Positions 8,866-16,846 of a DNA stretch of 44,910 nt are shown here, one piece after another. Below the pieces are notes generated by a model that searched no databases, was not told where the DNA came from, and was given only the letters and a program-made list of their open reading frames with translations. Both the position numbers and the translations under genes were made by a program. Location: NCBI GenBank assembly GCA_030532315.1, contig JAUNLI010000001.1, forward strand, positions 1-44,910, read 5' to 3'. The DNA comes from Slackia sp. (GTDB taxonomy: Bacteria; Actinomycetota; Coriobacteriia; Coriobacteriales; Eggerthellaceae). Numbering within the stretch: position 1 is the first letter of the stretch; the number at the start of each line of letters is the position of its first letter.

Positions 8866-10023
8866 TTAGCCGCGGGCCTTCTCGAATGCGGCCACGGCAT
8901 CACAAGCCGTGCGTTTCCACGAATAACGTTCGCGTACGCGATCGTAGCATCGCCTGCCCTGCTCAACGAGGCGCTCCTTGTCGAGCGCAGCCTTTGCAAG
9001 CGCCGCGGCAATCGTCTCAGGGCGCGCGTCGTCAAGCACGGTTCCAAACGACGCATCGGGGATCATCTCGGCAACACCGCCCACGTCGGTAATCGCAGCA
9101 GGGGTGCCAAGCGCCGAAGCCTCCAAAAGCGACGTCGAAAAACCCTCGGAGCGCGTGGGCAGGCAGAACAGGTCGGACTCGCCCATCAACGCAGCCACAT
9201 CGCTCGCATCAAGCTTGCCCGCCACGACGATGTTTGCGAGCCTTGCTTCGCGAATGCGGCCCTCGAGCGGTCCGGTTCCTGCCATGACCAGCTTCGCCGC
9301 GACGTTTTGCGCCTCGAGCATACGCATGGCTTCGATTAAAGCATCCACGCCCTTCTCGGGAATGAAGCGCCCGACGAACGACACGAGCAGCGCATCGTCT
9401 GCCACGCCGTATTCCGCGCGAAACGAACGACCCGATGCCTTGGCGCAAAACGCGTCAGCATCGATCGCATTGCTCAACACGCCACATCCTTCAATATGAA
9501 ACGTCTTAAGCCAAGCAAGGCCTTTACTCGAAACCGCATAGAAGTCGGGGCGATAATGCTTGACGCGCGCCGTGATCAGATGCTCATAGGCAACCACCGC
9601 CTTGTCGAGCAAGGCGTTGCCGAACGTCAGATAGGCCGAACCGTGCTCGCACAGCACCGCACGCATTCCCTGGCGTTTCGCAAACTTCAAACCGAGCAGC
9701 GAATGCAGATAGAAACGTGTGTTCACCAACACGCCGTCGAAAGAACGCGCTTCCACTTCGCTCAGCAAACGCCTGAATTCGGCGTTTTTGCGCGGGACGG
9801 GCATACGGCCGCCGATTAAGGGAAAACACGGAAGGCGCACCACCTCGACGCCCGGAGCCGCCTGCTCGACGCCCGCAGGCGCCGAAGCGTCGGTCGTCAC
9901 CACGACGACCTCGTGACCAAGCCGCGCAAGTTCTCGCGCCAAGTTGTCGGTATATTTCTCCGCCCCGCCGACATTAGGAAGGAACTGGGCTGAAAATATC
10001 GCGAAGCGTTTCGGGGAGCCCAT
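8866..10023 (-). CDS. GT4-family glycosyltransferase
   Basis: A 385-residue GT-B enzyme. The N-terminal acceptor-domain motif PNVGGAEKYT is followed by a Rossmann-type donor domain with SFVGRFIPEKG and the E-x7-E site in EGFSTSLLEASALGTP. GT4 enzymes are retaining transferases using nucleotide sugars at the cytoplasmic face. The ATG at 10023 shares its first base with the stop of the upstream licD gene (TAATG), so the pair is translationally coupled. This suggests that the sugar added here and the LicD modification belong to the same repeat unit; inference. Confidence 0.88.
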   Translation of the reverse strand: MGSPKRFAIFSAQFLPNVGGAEKYTDNLARELARLGHEVVVVTTDASAPAGVEQAAPGVEVVRLPCFPLIGGRMPVPRKNAEFRRLLSEVEARSFDGVLVNTRFYLHSLLGLKFAKRQGMRAVLCEHGSAYLTFGNALLDKAVVAYEHLITARVKHYRPDFYAVSSKGLAWLKTFHIEGCGVLSNAIDADAFCAKASGRSFRAEYGVADDALLVSFVGRFIPEKGVDALIEAMRMLEAQNVAAKLVMAGTGPLEGRIREARLANIVVAGKLDASDVAALMGESDLFCLPTRSEGFSTSLLEASALGTPAAITDVGGVAEMIPDASFGTVLDDARPETIAAALAKAALDKERLVEQGRRCYDRVRERYSWKRTACDAVAAFEKARG

Positions 10024-10877
10024 TACGCAACACCGCCCGCATGCCATACGGTTCCGTCGCCGAAATCGAGGAATTCGGGAAGGTGCGTGCGACGGTCTTC
10101 AGGCGCAGGAATCTGCCGCCAGTCGCCGTACATGTTCTCGAGATACTGTTCGGGTTTCGCGGCGATCGGAAGAGTATGCCCGCAGAATGACACGCGCGCA
10201 GGGGGAACCATGTCCTGCTTGCGACAAGGCTTCATGGAAGGCCACGAGAGCAGCATGTATTCGTCGGACGCGGGCCCTTCGAACGAACGAGACGCATCGA
10301 AACGACGTTCGATGGCCGCTCGGCTCGTGAACGCGCGTACAAAATAATGCGCCATGCGGCAGCCGAAACGCTCGATCGCGCCCATGACGCCCTTGTGCGG
10401 AACCGTGATCGTCTTGGCATGATACAGATAGGAAACCGACTGCCACGTGCGCGCCGTCTTCAACTGACGGGCGCGCTGGGCGGCATCGGCGGCAAGCACG
10501 TCATAGGGAAAGATGTCGACGAAAATTCCCTGGTCGCAGTCGGCCTCAATGGTTTCCTTCGTATGAAACGCCGTGCCGTTCTTGTACACCTTGGCAAACA
10601 GTCCCGCGAACGATTCGTTGTTTTCGAAGGTCTGCAAGGAATAACCCTCGGGCAAGCCGTCCTGGGCAAGCTCGACGAAGTGCTCGTAATGCTCGCGCAT
10701 CATGCCGATGTCGATGTCGTCGTCCCACGGAATGAACCCGCCGTGCCGCATGGCTCCAAGCGCCGTGCCTGAATCCATGAACCATTCGATTCCGTGCTCT
10801 TCGCAAAACCCGTCGATCGCAAGAAGAATATCGAGCTCTGTCTCTTGCAGCTTCTTCAACGCCTCGGCGTCATTCAT
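10023..10877 (-). CDS. licD: LicD-family phosphotransferase
   Basis: A 284-residue LicD protein with the family block DSGTALGAMRHGGFIPWDDDID (given here only by its parts: SGTALGA at 36-42, RHGGFIPWDDDID at 44-56), containing the acidic metal-binding WDDDID. LicD proteins transfer phosphocholine (or other phospho-groups) from CDP-choline to sugars of wall or lipoglycan polymers. The lic operon at 21575-23356 in this window would supply CDP-choline. GGAG lies 8 nt before the ATG. It is paralogous to, and divergent from, the gene at 11188. Phosphocholine as the substrate is inferred from context. Confidence 0.9.
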   Translation of the reverse strand: MNDAEALKKLQETELDILLAIDGFCEEHGIEWFMDSGTALGAMRHGGFIPWDDDIDIGMMREHYEHFVELAQDGLPEGYSLQTFENNESFAGLFAKVYKNGTAFHTKETIEADCDQGIFVDIFPYDVLAADAAQRARQLKTARTWQSVSYLYHAKTITVPHKGVMGAIERFGCRMAHYFVRAFTSRAAIERRFDASRSFEGPASDEYMLLSWPSMKPCRKQDMVPPARVSFCGHTLPIAAKPEQYLENMYGDWRQIPAPEDRRTHLPEFLDFGDGTVWHAGGVA

Positions 10878-11187
10878 AATTCAACTCCATCGCTCGTGAA
10901 CGCGCATGCTGTCAGCGCGTAATACGCTTCTTTTAGGCGACGAGGCGGAAAGCCCCACACCCCGTTCTTTCATCGATGCATTATAGGCAAATTGACGGAA
11001 TGACATCTGCCGCAAAAGCCGCCTCCGTAACCACAGAAAAGCGTCGGACGCGCGTCTCCATGCGATCTTGCACCGATACACTCCCAACGATGCTGTTGTT
11101 TTTGTTCGTATCCGCCATTTCTGCGCCGTTGCCCTATCATTGATGATTTGCAGAAAGCATATTCACCTTTGCATCACAGGAGGCTTC
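10878..11187. other. Divergent intergenic region between the two licD genes
   Basis: About 310 nt with no convincing gene. A minus-strand TATAAT (10980-10985) about 100 nt before the licD start is the best -10 candidate, but no good -35 precedes it. AGGAGG at 11178-11183 is the ribosome-binding site of the plus-strand licD. Confidence 0.5.
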
Positions 11188-12024
11188 GTGAAAAGACGGC
11201 TATCCTCGGCTGAAATAAAGAAAATCGAACTGGACATTCTCCTCGAGCTCGATCGCATTTGCACAGAGAACGGACTGACGTACCTTCTTGCCTACGGGAC
11301 CTGCCTGGGCGCCGTCAGGCACGGCGGCTTCATCCCTTGGGACGACGACATTGACGTGTTCATGCCGCGCGACGACTACGAAAAGCTCTACAACCTGTTC
11401 CGCGAGGGAATGGAAACCCCTTACAAGCTGGTGTCCTATCGCGACGAAAGCTCGATTTACCAGTTCTTCAAGCTCGTAGACCCCGCCACCGAATCATACG
11501 AGACATTCGTCGGGAAAAGCCACCCTATCGGCCTTTGGGTGGATATCTTCCCGCTTGAACGCGTAAATCCCTCTTCGGAAAAGCAACTTCGCACCCTGAT
11601 GAAAAAACACGAGCGCATTGGCCTTGCGCGCAGTTTCGCCGTGGCGGATTCCTCCGTCGCCTCGACGCCTGCGATCAAACTGGTGAAAAAAATCGTCTGC
11701 CCGATCGCACGCACGCTCTTTAACGTGACGAAGCTCAACCGACGCCTCGAGGAAAACGCGCTGGCTTTGCCGAAAGCCACCGAAGCCGACATGTCTGCCC
11801 CGACTGAAGAGGGGTATGTATGCGACCTGCTCGGCGACGCCCACGTCATCGACGCGTCGATTCTCTTCCCCGTACGCAAGGCCCCCTTCGAAGGACACGA
11901 GCTGCCCATTCCAGGACGCGCCGAAACGTATCTCGACATCAACTACGGCGATTGGAAGGCACTGCCGCCCGAAGAGGAGCGCCATCTGCACTTCCCCGAG
12001 GCATACGCCGTCGAAAAGGAGTAG
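11188..12024 (+). CDS. licD: LicD-family phosphotransferase (second copy)
   Basis: A 278-residue LicD protein with YGTCLGAVRHGGFIPW and WDDDID at 51-56, the same residue numbers as in the divergent copy. The GTG at 11188 was preferred because AGGAGG lies 4 nt upstream and the alignment with the paralogue starts there; an ATG 15 codons earlier has no ribosome-binding site. The stop is 3 nt before the flippase start. C-terminal regions differ from the other LicD, which suggests different acceptor sugars, so one repeat unit could carry two phospho-substituents (inference). Confidence 0.9.
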   Translation: MKRRLSSAEIKKIELDILLELDRICTENGLTYLLAYGTCLGAVRHGGFIPWDDDIDVFMPRDDYEKLYNLFREGMETPYKLVSYRDESSIYQFFKLVDPATESYETFVGKSHPIGLWVDIFPLERVNPSSEKQLRTLMKKHERIGLARSFAVADSSVASTPAIKLVKKIVCPIARTLFNVTKLNRRLEENALALPKATEADMSAPTEEGYVCDLLGDAHVIDASILFPVRKAPFEGHELPIPGRAETYLDINYGDWKALPPEEERHLHFPEAYAVEKE

Positions 12025-12027
12025 CAC

Positions 12028-13311
12028 GTGGGCGTGTCGCAAAACGAAAAACCCCGGGAGCTTTCCCTGAAGGCGAACGTGTTGTGGAATTCCATTGGAT
12101 CGATGTTCTATCTGGGGTGTCAGTGGCTGATCACGGTGCTCGTGGTTCGCCTTTCCTCGGGCTTCGACGCGGCGGGCCTGCTTTCGCTCGCCATGTCGGT
12201 CGTGGGAATCTTCGGAACATTCGCCAACTACAAAATGGGAACTTACCAGATTTCCGACATCCACCGTGAAAACACGCTCGCCGAATATCTCGCATTCCGT
12301 TGCGTCACGCTTGCGTTGTCATTTTTCGCTTGCATCGCGTATGCCCTTATCACCTGCCCGCCGCACGCCATCGTAACCGTGGCGCTGTTCTTCGTCTATA
12401 AAGGCGTCGGGCTGCTGATCGACATCCTGCACGGCACCGACCAGCAGCACCGCCGCATGGATTACATCGGTAAATCGTTCATGCTGCAAGGCATCGTGTC
12501 TATCGGCGCTTTTGCCGCAGTGTTCTATCCGACGCAAGACCTTAATCTGGCGATCGTAGCCATGACCCTCGGCGTCAGCCTGGTCTTCGTCGCCTTCGAC
12601 ATGCGCAAAACGCGCCAGTTCGAACCCATCAAGCTGCATCTTACGCGCGAAAAAGCGTTCTTCTTCCTGAAGACGTCGCTTCCTGCCGTCATCGCCTCGG
12701 TTGCCGCAAGCGCGATTTTCACCATCCCGAAGCAATATCTCGCGCTTGTCGGCGGAGATGCCGCGCTGGGCATTTACTCCTCGGTGGCCGCGCCGGCGCT
12801 CGTCGTTCAGATGGGCGCGATGTATTTGTACGGGCCTTTGCTCGACATCTTCCCCAAGCATTTCTTCGACGGCGATATGAAAGACTTCGTCAAGCTGCTC
12901 GCCCGCACCGTCGCCTCGATCGTGGCCGTCACCGTCGCCTGTTGGATCGTGCTGCTGTTCATCGGCGAACCCGTGCTCGTGCTATTGTTCGGCGAGGCCA
13001 TCGCCGAACATGTCTATCTGCTCTATCCGGTGCTCATCGCCACGTCGGCCACGGCGTTTCTGTGGTTCTTCGGCGATCTGCTCATCGCTCTGCGCGATTT
13101 CAAAGCGAATTTCATCGGCAACGTAGTGGCGCTTGTCGCTGTTTTGCCATTAAGCGTGGTTTGCGTGAACGTCTGGAACATGAACGGCGTGAGCTTCGCA
13201 GGCATCGGAGCATGCATCGCCGGCGTCGCTTATCTGTCCTTTGCGCTTGCATCCGCCATTCGCAAACAATCCGCGCGCAAGCAGAACGAGGAGGCCCCTC
13301 ATGAACACTAA
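12028..13311 (+). CDS. Oligosaccharide flippase (MOP/Wzx-like)
   Basis: A 427-residue protein of about 12 hydrophobic helices with the layout of MOP-superfamily polysaccharide flippases (N-terminal LSLKANVLWNSIG then a QWLITVLVVRL helix). These move undecaprenyl-diphosphate-linked repeat units to the outer face. The GTG at 12028 has AAGGAG about 7 nt upstream, inside the end of licD. The gene overlaps the following GT4 gene by 11 nt. Its presence beside a separate TagGH-type exporter implies either two polymers or two export steps. Confidence 0.85.
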   Translation: MGVSQNEKPRELSLKANVLWNSIGSMFYLGCQWLITVLVVRLSSGFDAAGLLSLAMSVVGIFGTFANYKMGTYQISDIHRENTLAEYLAFRCVTLALSFFACIAYALITCPPHAIVTVALFFVYKGVGLLIDILHGTDQQHRRMDYIGKSFMLQGIVSIGAFAAVFYPTQDLNLAIVAMTLGVSLVFVAFDMRKTRQFEPIKLHLTREKAFFFLKTSLPAVIASVAASAIFTIPKQYLALVGGDAALGIYSSVAAPALVVQMGAMYLYGPLLDIFPKHFFDGDMKDFVKLLARTVASIVAVTVACWIVLLFIGEPVLVLLFGEAIAEHVYLLYPVLIATSATAFLWFFGDLLIALRDFKANFIGNVVALVAVLPLSVVCVNVWNMNGVSFAGIGACIAGVAYLSFALASAIRKQSARKQNEEAPHEH

Positions 13312-14428
13312 CCCCGTTCGCGTCCTGCATGTGATCGGGGCCATGAACCGCGCAGGCGCCGAAAGCATGATCATGAACCTGTATCGTGCATGCGACACCA
13401 GGCGCGTGCAGTTTGACTTCCTCGTCAATGAGACCGGTGATTACGACGGCGAAATCATCGAACGCGGCGGACGAATTTATCGTATCCCCCGTTTCACGCT
13501 GGCCAACTATGCGTCATATCGCAAAGCGTGCGCCGAGTTTTTCGCCGAACATGACGAATTCGCGATCGTCCATGGACATATCGGATTGCCGGCTGCCATC
13601 TATTTGCGCATCGCTCGCGAAAACGGCATGGTCGCGATTGCCCACAGCCATGCGCAAAATTACCCGCTCTCCCCCCAGGAGCTGGCATTTCGCATCGCAT
13701 CGCGCCCCGTGCGTCATAACGCCGATTACTTCATGGCCTGCTCGATGCAGGCGGGAATAGACCGCTTCGGCACAAACATCGCGCATGACGAATCGCGCTT
13801 TCATGTGCTCAATAACGGCATCGATCTTGCCTCTTATCGTTTCGACGAAAACACACGTCACAGCGTGCGCAAAGAGCTCGGCATCGACGCGGAAACGCCC
13901 GTATTCGGACACGTAGGGCGTTTCGACCCCGTGAAAAACCACCGCTTCCTGCTTGAGGTGTTCGCCTGCATCTTGAATGACATGCCAAACGCAAGGCTCG
14001 TCTTGGCGGGACGCCCTGATGAAGACGGATCCGTTCGCGCCTACTCCCACGAGCTCGGTATCGAAGACCGCATCATGTTTTTGGGAGTGAGAAGCGACGT
14101 CGCCCGCATCTTGAGCGCTTTCGACGTATTCGTGTTCACGTCGTTTAAAGAAGGGCTCGGAATGGCAGTCGTAGAAGCACAGGCAACAGGCCTTCCCTGC
14201 GTCGTATCAACCGGCGTTCCCGAAATTGCCCGCGTAAGCGACCTGGTTTCATTTCTCGATCTTGACGCCGGCGCGCAAGCATGGGCGGATGAAGCGCTGC
14301 GCTGCTATCGAAATCGCAACACGCATCGCGCGAGCGCAATCGACGATGTGCGCCGGGCCGGGTTCGATATCAACGAGTCGGCCGCATGGCTGCAGGACTT
14401 CTACCTCGAACACGCATGCCGTCAATAA
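13301..14428 (+). CDS. GT4-family glycosyltransferase
   Basis: A 375-residue GT-B enzyme with HVIGAMNRAGAE at the start, GHVGRFDPVKNH at the donor domain and the E-x7-E motif in KEGLGMAVVEAQATGLP. The ATG at 13301 has GAGGAGG just upstream and overlaps the flippase stop (ATGAACACTAA), so it is the third gene of a licD-flippase-GT4 operon. It probably adds one sugar of the repeat unit; donor unknown. Confidence 0.88.
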   Translation: MNTNPVRVLHVIGAMNRAGAESMIMNLYRACDTRRVQFDFLVNETGDYDGEIIERGGRIYRIPRFTLANYASYRKACAEFFAEHDEFAIVHGHIGLPAAIYLRIARENGMVAIAHSHAQNYPLSPQELAFRIASRPVRHNADYFMACSMQAGIDRFGTNIAHDESRFHVLNNGIDLASYRFDENTRHSVRKELGIDAETPVFGHVGRFDPVKNHRFLLEVFACILNDMPNARLVLAGRPDEDGSVRAYSHELGIEDRIMFLGVRSDVARILSAFDVFVFTSFKEGLGMAVVEAQATGLPCVVSTGVPEIARVSDLVSFLDLDAGAQAWADEALRCYRNRNTHRASAIDDVRRAGFDINESAAWLQDFYLEHACRQ

Positions 14429-14465
14429 ACACCGAACGTCACGCGATGCAACTTCCCAGTTCAGC

Positions 14466-14492
14466 AAAAGGGCCTCATGACGAGGCCCTTTT
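14466..14492. terminator. Bidirectional rho-independent terminator
   Basis: A perfect 11-bp stem AAAAGGGCCTC / GAGGCCCTTTT with loop ATGAC, ending in T-rich sequence both ways. It lies between the convergent GT4 and repeat-protein genes. Confidence 0.9.
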
Positions 14493-14500
14493 CTCTTTAG

Positions 14501-16657
14501 CTACCAGCAACCCTTGATTAGGACGGTTTGCTGGTAGAGCTCGGCTTTGTTTGCGTTGTTGAAACAAGCCGAAATGCAATTCTGCGGATAAATCTGGTGC
14601 CACATCCTGTTCTCGTACGGGGTGTTGCCCCAGAAGAATCCGATATGGCAATCGATTGCGCCATTGGTTTTGAAGAAGATGATGTCGCCCTTGTCGGCCT
14701 TGCCGCTGGCAAGCATACTCGCCACGCTGTCGAACGTATACATCTCCGCACCGTGTTCGATAGCGTATCCATACCAGCGCCATGCGTTGATATAGCTTCC
14801 GCCGCCAGGGCCGGTCGGCCACGGAGAATAGCTCTGCGTCCAGCCGATGGCGTCAAGATCGCCCGCGCCACCCGTCATGGAATAGGCATGGGCAACAAAC
14901 CCCGTGCAGTTCATGCCCGCAAAACCGTCCCAGCGCGGCGCTCCGTTCGGATACAAACACGTGTTCAGGCTGAACCCGCTCGAATACGGCGTGCCCAGAT
15001 AATACCAATCGTCCTCATGCGACCATAGCCATTCGACAAGCCTCGTACGCGACACGCCGAGCACCGAACCAGTGTTTTCAACCCAACGTCCGCTCAGATC
15101 AAGCTTGTAAGCCGATCCGCCGATATTGATCCAGCCCGTAGCCATGGCACCCGAGCCGGAAAGCCAATACCAGCCGTCATCAAGCTGCAGCCATCCGGTT
15201 GCCATGATGCCCGTCTCAAGATCAAGCCAATACCACGCGCCGCCCACATACTGCCAGCCCGTTGCCATCGATCCGTCATCGCGGCAGTAATACCACGATC
15301 CCGATTCGTTAATCCAGCCCGTCTGCATGAAGCCCGCGCTGTCGAACTTGTACCAGACGCCGTCGACCTCCGTCCAGCCGATGGCCATGGCACGCGTTTC
15401 CTCATCGAACCAGAACCACCAGCCTCCGATATGCTGCCAGCCTGATTTCGCTACGCCGTCTGAACCGAGCCAATACCACACGCCTTCGTCAAACAGCCAG
15501 CCTTCGCCTAAAGCCCCGTGCTCATCGAAGAAATAGCGCGTGCCGTCATGCTCGAACCAGCCGGTGGCAAGAATTCCGCCTTTGCCGACATAGTAGGTCT
15601 TGCCCGCAACGCTTTGCCATCCCATCTCCTCGAAACAGATCGCTCCGGTCGAATCCGCGAAATGCAGTTCGCCATCGAGCAGAACCGACCCTTTCGCCAA
15701 CGCGCCCGATTCATCGAACCAATACTTCTTCCCATCGAGCTCGACAAGCCCCGTGGCCATCGCGTTGGTGGCGGGGTCGAGCCAATACGTTCGGCCCGCA
15801 ACATCAAGCCAACCGCTTGCAAGCGCGCCCGACCCGTCGGCGTAATACCAGGCGCCATCGAACGAACACCATCCGTCGATTGCAACCGCACCTTGCGAGG
15901 GTGCGCAGTATTTGAAGCCATCGACTTCGAAAAGCCCCGTGGCCATGAGGCCTTCATGCGCGGGATCGAGCCAATACCAGACGCCGTCGATATACGCCCA
16001 ACCGTATTGCAAAGCGCCCGTGCCATCGATCAGATACCAGCCGCCCTCAACGAACACCCAGCCGGTCTCCATGACACCGTCAGCACCAAGATAGAAACGC
16101 ACCTCGTTCACATCGACCCACGAATCGTGCGCCATGGCTCCCGTTTTCGGGTCGAGCCAATACCAGTCTCCCCCTGCGAACAGCCACCCCGCATACAAGC
16201 TTCCCGAAGGATTCGCGTAATACCATATGCCCTCGTAAAGCGCCCAGCCATCCTGGACAAGAGCACCCGACGTGGAGCTTACATAGCGAACGCCGTCAAC
16301 CTCGAAAGGACCCGTGGCCATCGCGCCACCGTTTGCAGGATCGAGCCAATAGCGCGAATCGCCGACATACAGCCAACCCGTCGAGGCCGGGGCGCCGTCG
16401 GCTTCGGCCCAATACCACAAACCGTCGCGATAGTTCCAACCACGCACGAGCGCAACGGAAGAATCGCTTTGGTCGCTCTCGACGCCTTCTCCCCCTTCGC
16501 CGCCAAGCGCCGCGGCGGTTTCGCCCGACGCCTCGAGCACCGCCCTGTTTTCGAAGTCGCCGAACCCTTCGTCGGCATATGCGCTTTGCGCAACCAGCAA
16601 TGTCATCGCAAAAAACAACACACCGGCCATGTGTCGTATCGGCAAAACCCTGCGCAT
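14501..16657 (-). CDS. Secreted choline-binding-repeat protein with C-terminal NlpC/P60-like cysteine peptidase
   Basis: A 718-residue exported protein. Residues 1-28 form a signal peptide ending AQSAYA. An acidic linker leads to about 22 tandem repeats of about 20 residues (GW...G.WYY/WLD...G.MATG type, from about residue 73 to 520), as in choline-binding (CW_binding) modules. The last 190 residues look like an NlpC/P60/CHAP-type peptidase: NCTGFVAHAY gives a candidate catalytic Cys584 and CHIGFFWG gives His671. It probably cleaves peptidoglycan peptides while held on a choline-decorated polymer. The ATG at 16657 was chosen for its signal peptide; a GTG two codons upstream (16663) with AAAGGGG 6 nt away is an equally good start. 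Confidence 0.85.
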   Translation of the reverse strand: MRRVLPIRHMAGVLFFAMTLLVAQSAYADEGFGDFENRAVLEASGETAAALGGEGGEGVESDQSDSSVALVRGWNYRDGLWYWAEADGAPASTGWLYVGDSRYWLDPANGGAMATGPFEVDGVRYVSSTSGALVQDGWALYEGIWYYANPSGSLYAGWLFAGGDWYWLDPKTGAMAHDSWVDVNEVRFYLGADGVMETGWVFVEGGWYLIDGTGALQYGWAYIDGVWYWLDPAHEGLMATGLFEVDGFKYCAPSQGAVAIDGWCSFDGAWYYADGSGALASGWLDVAGRTYWLDPATNAMATGLVELDGKKYWFDESGALAKGSVLLDGELHFADSTGAICFEEMGWQSVAGKTYYVGKGGILATGWFEHDGTRYFFDEHGALGEGWLFDEGVWYWLGSDGVAKSGWQHIGGWWFWFDEETRAMAIGWTEVDGVWYKFDSAGFMQTGWINESGSWYYCRDDGSMATGWQYVGGAWYWLDLETGIMATGWLQLDDGWYWLSGSGAMATGWINIGGSAYKLDLSGRWVENTGSVLGVSRTRLVEWLWSHEDDWYYLGTPYSSGFSLNTCLYPNGAPRWDGFAGMNCTGFVAHAYSMTGGAGDLDAIGWTQSYSPWPTGPGGGSYINAWRWYGYAIEHGAEMYTFDSVASMLASGKADKGDIIFFKTNGAIDCHIGFFWGNTPYENRMWHQIYPQNCISACFNNANKAELYQQTVLIKGCW
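15085..16441 (-). repeat. About 22 tandem GW/choline-binding-type protein repeats
   Basis: Coding repeats of about 60 nt; each encodes GW, a short turn, an aromatic pair such as WYW or WYY, and an acidic-Gly turn. Several have decayed first residues (GPF, GLF, DSW). Confidence 0.85.
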
Positions 16658-16846
16658 GTCCACAGCTTTCCCCTTTCTCCTCTTTTCTGCCATGGTATCG
16701 AAAACGGTTGCAACCGCAAGCTCAACGTATTCGCAATCCGTTCGATAATGCCAGGTCAACAGCGAACGGCAGTAAAAAGAACGCGCCTTCGATGCGCACC
16801 GCACAAGCGCACGTCGAAGACGCGTTGTTCGAGCCCCTATAAACGT

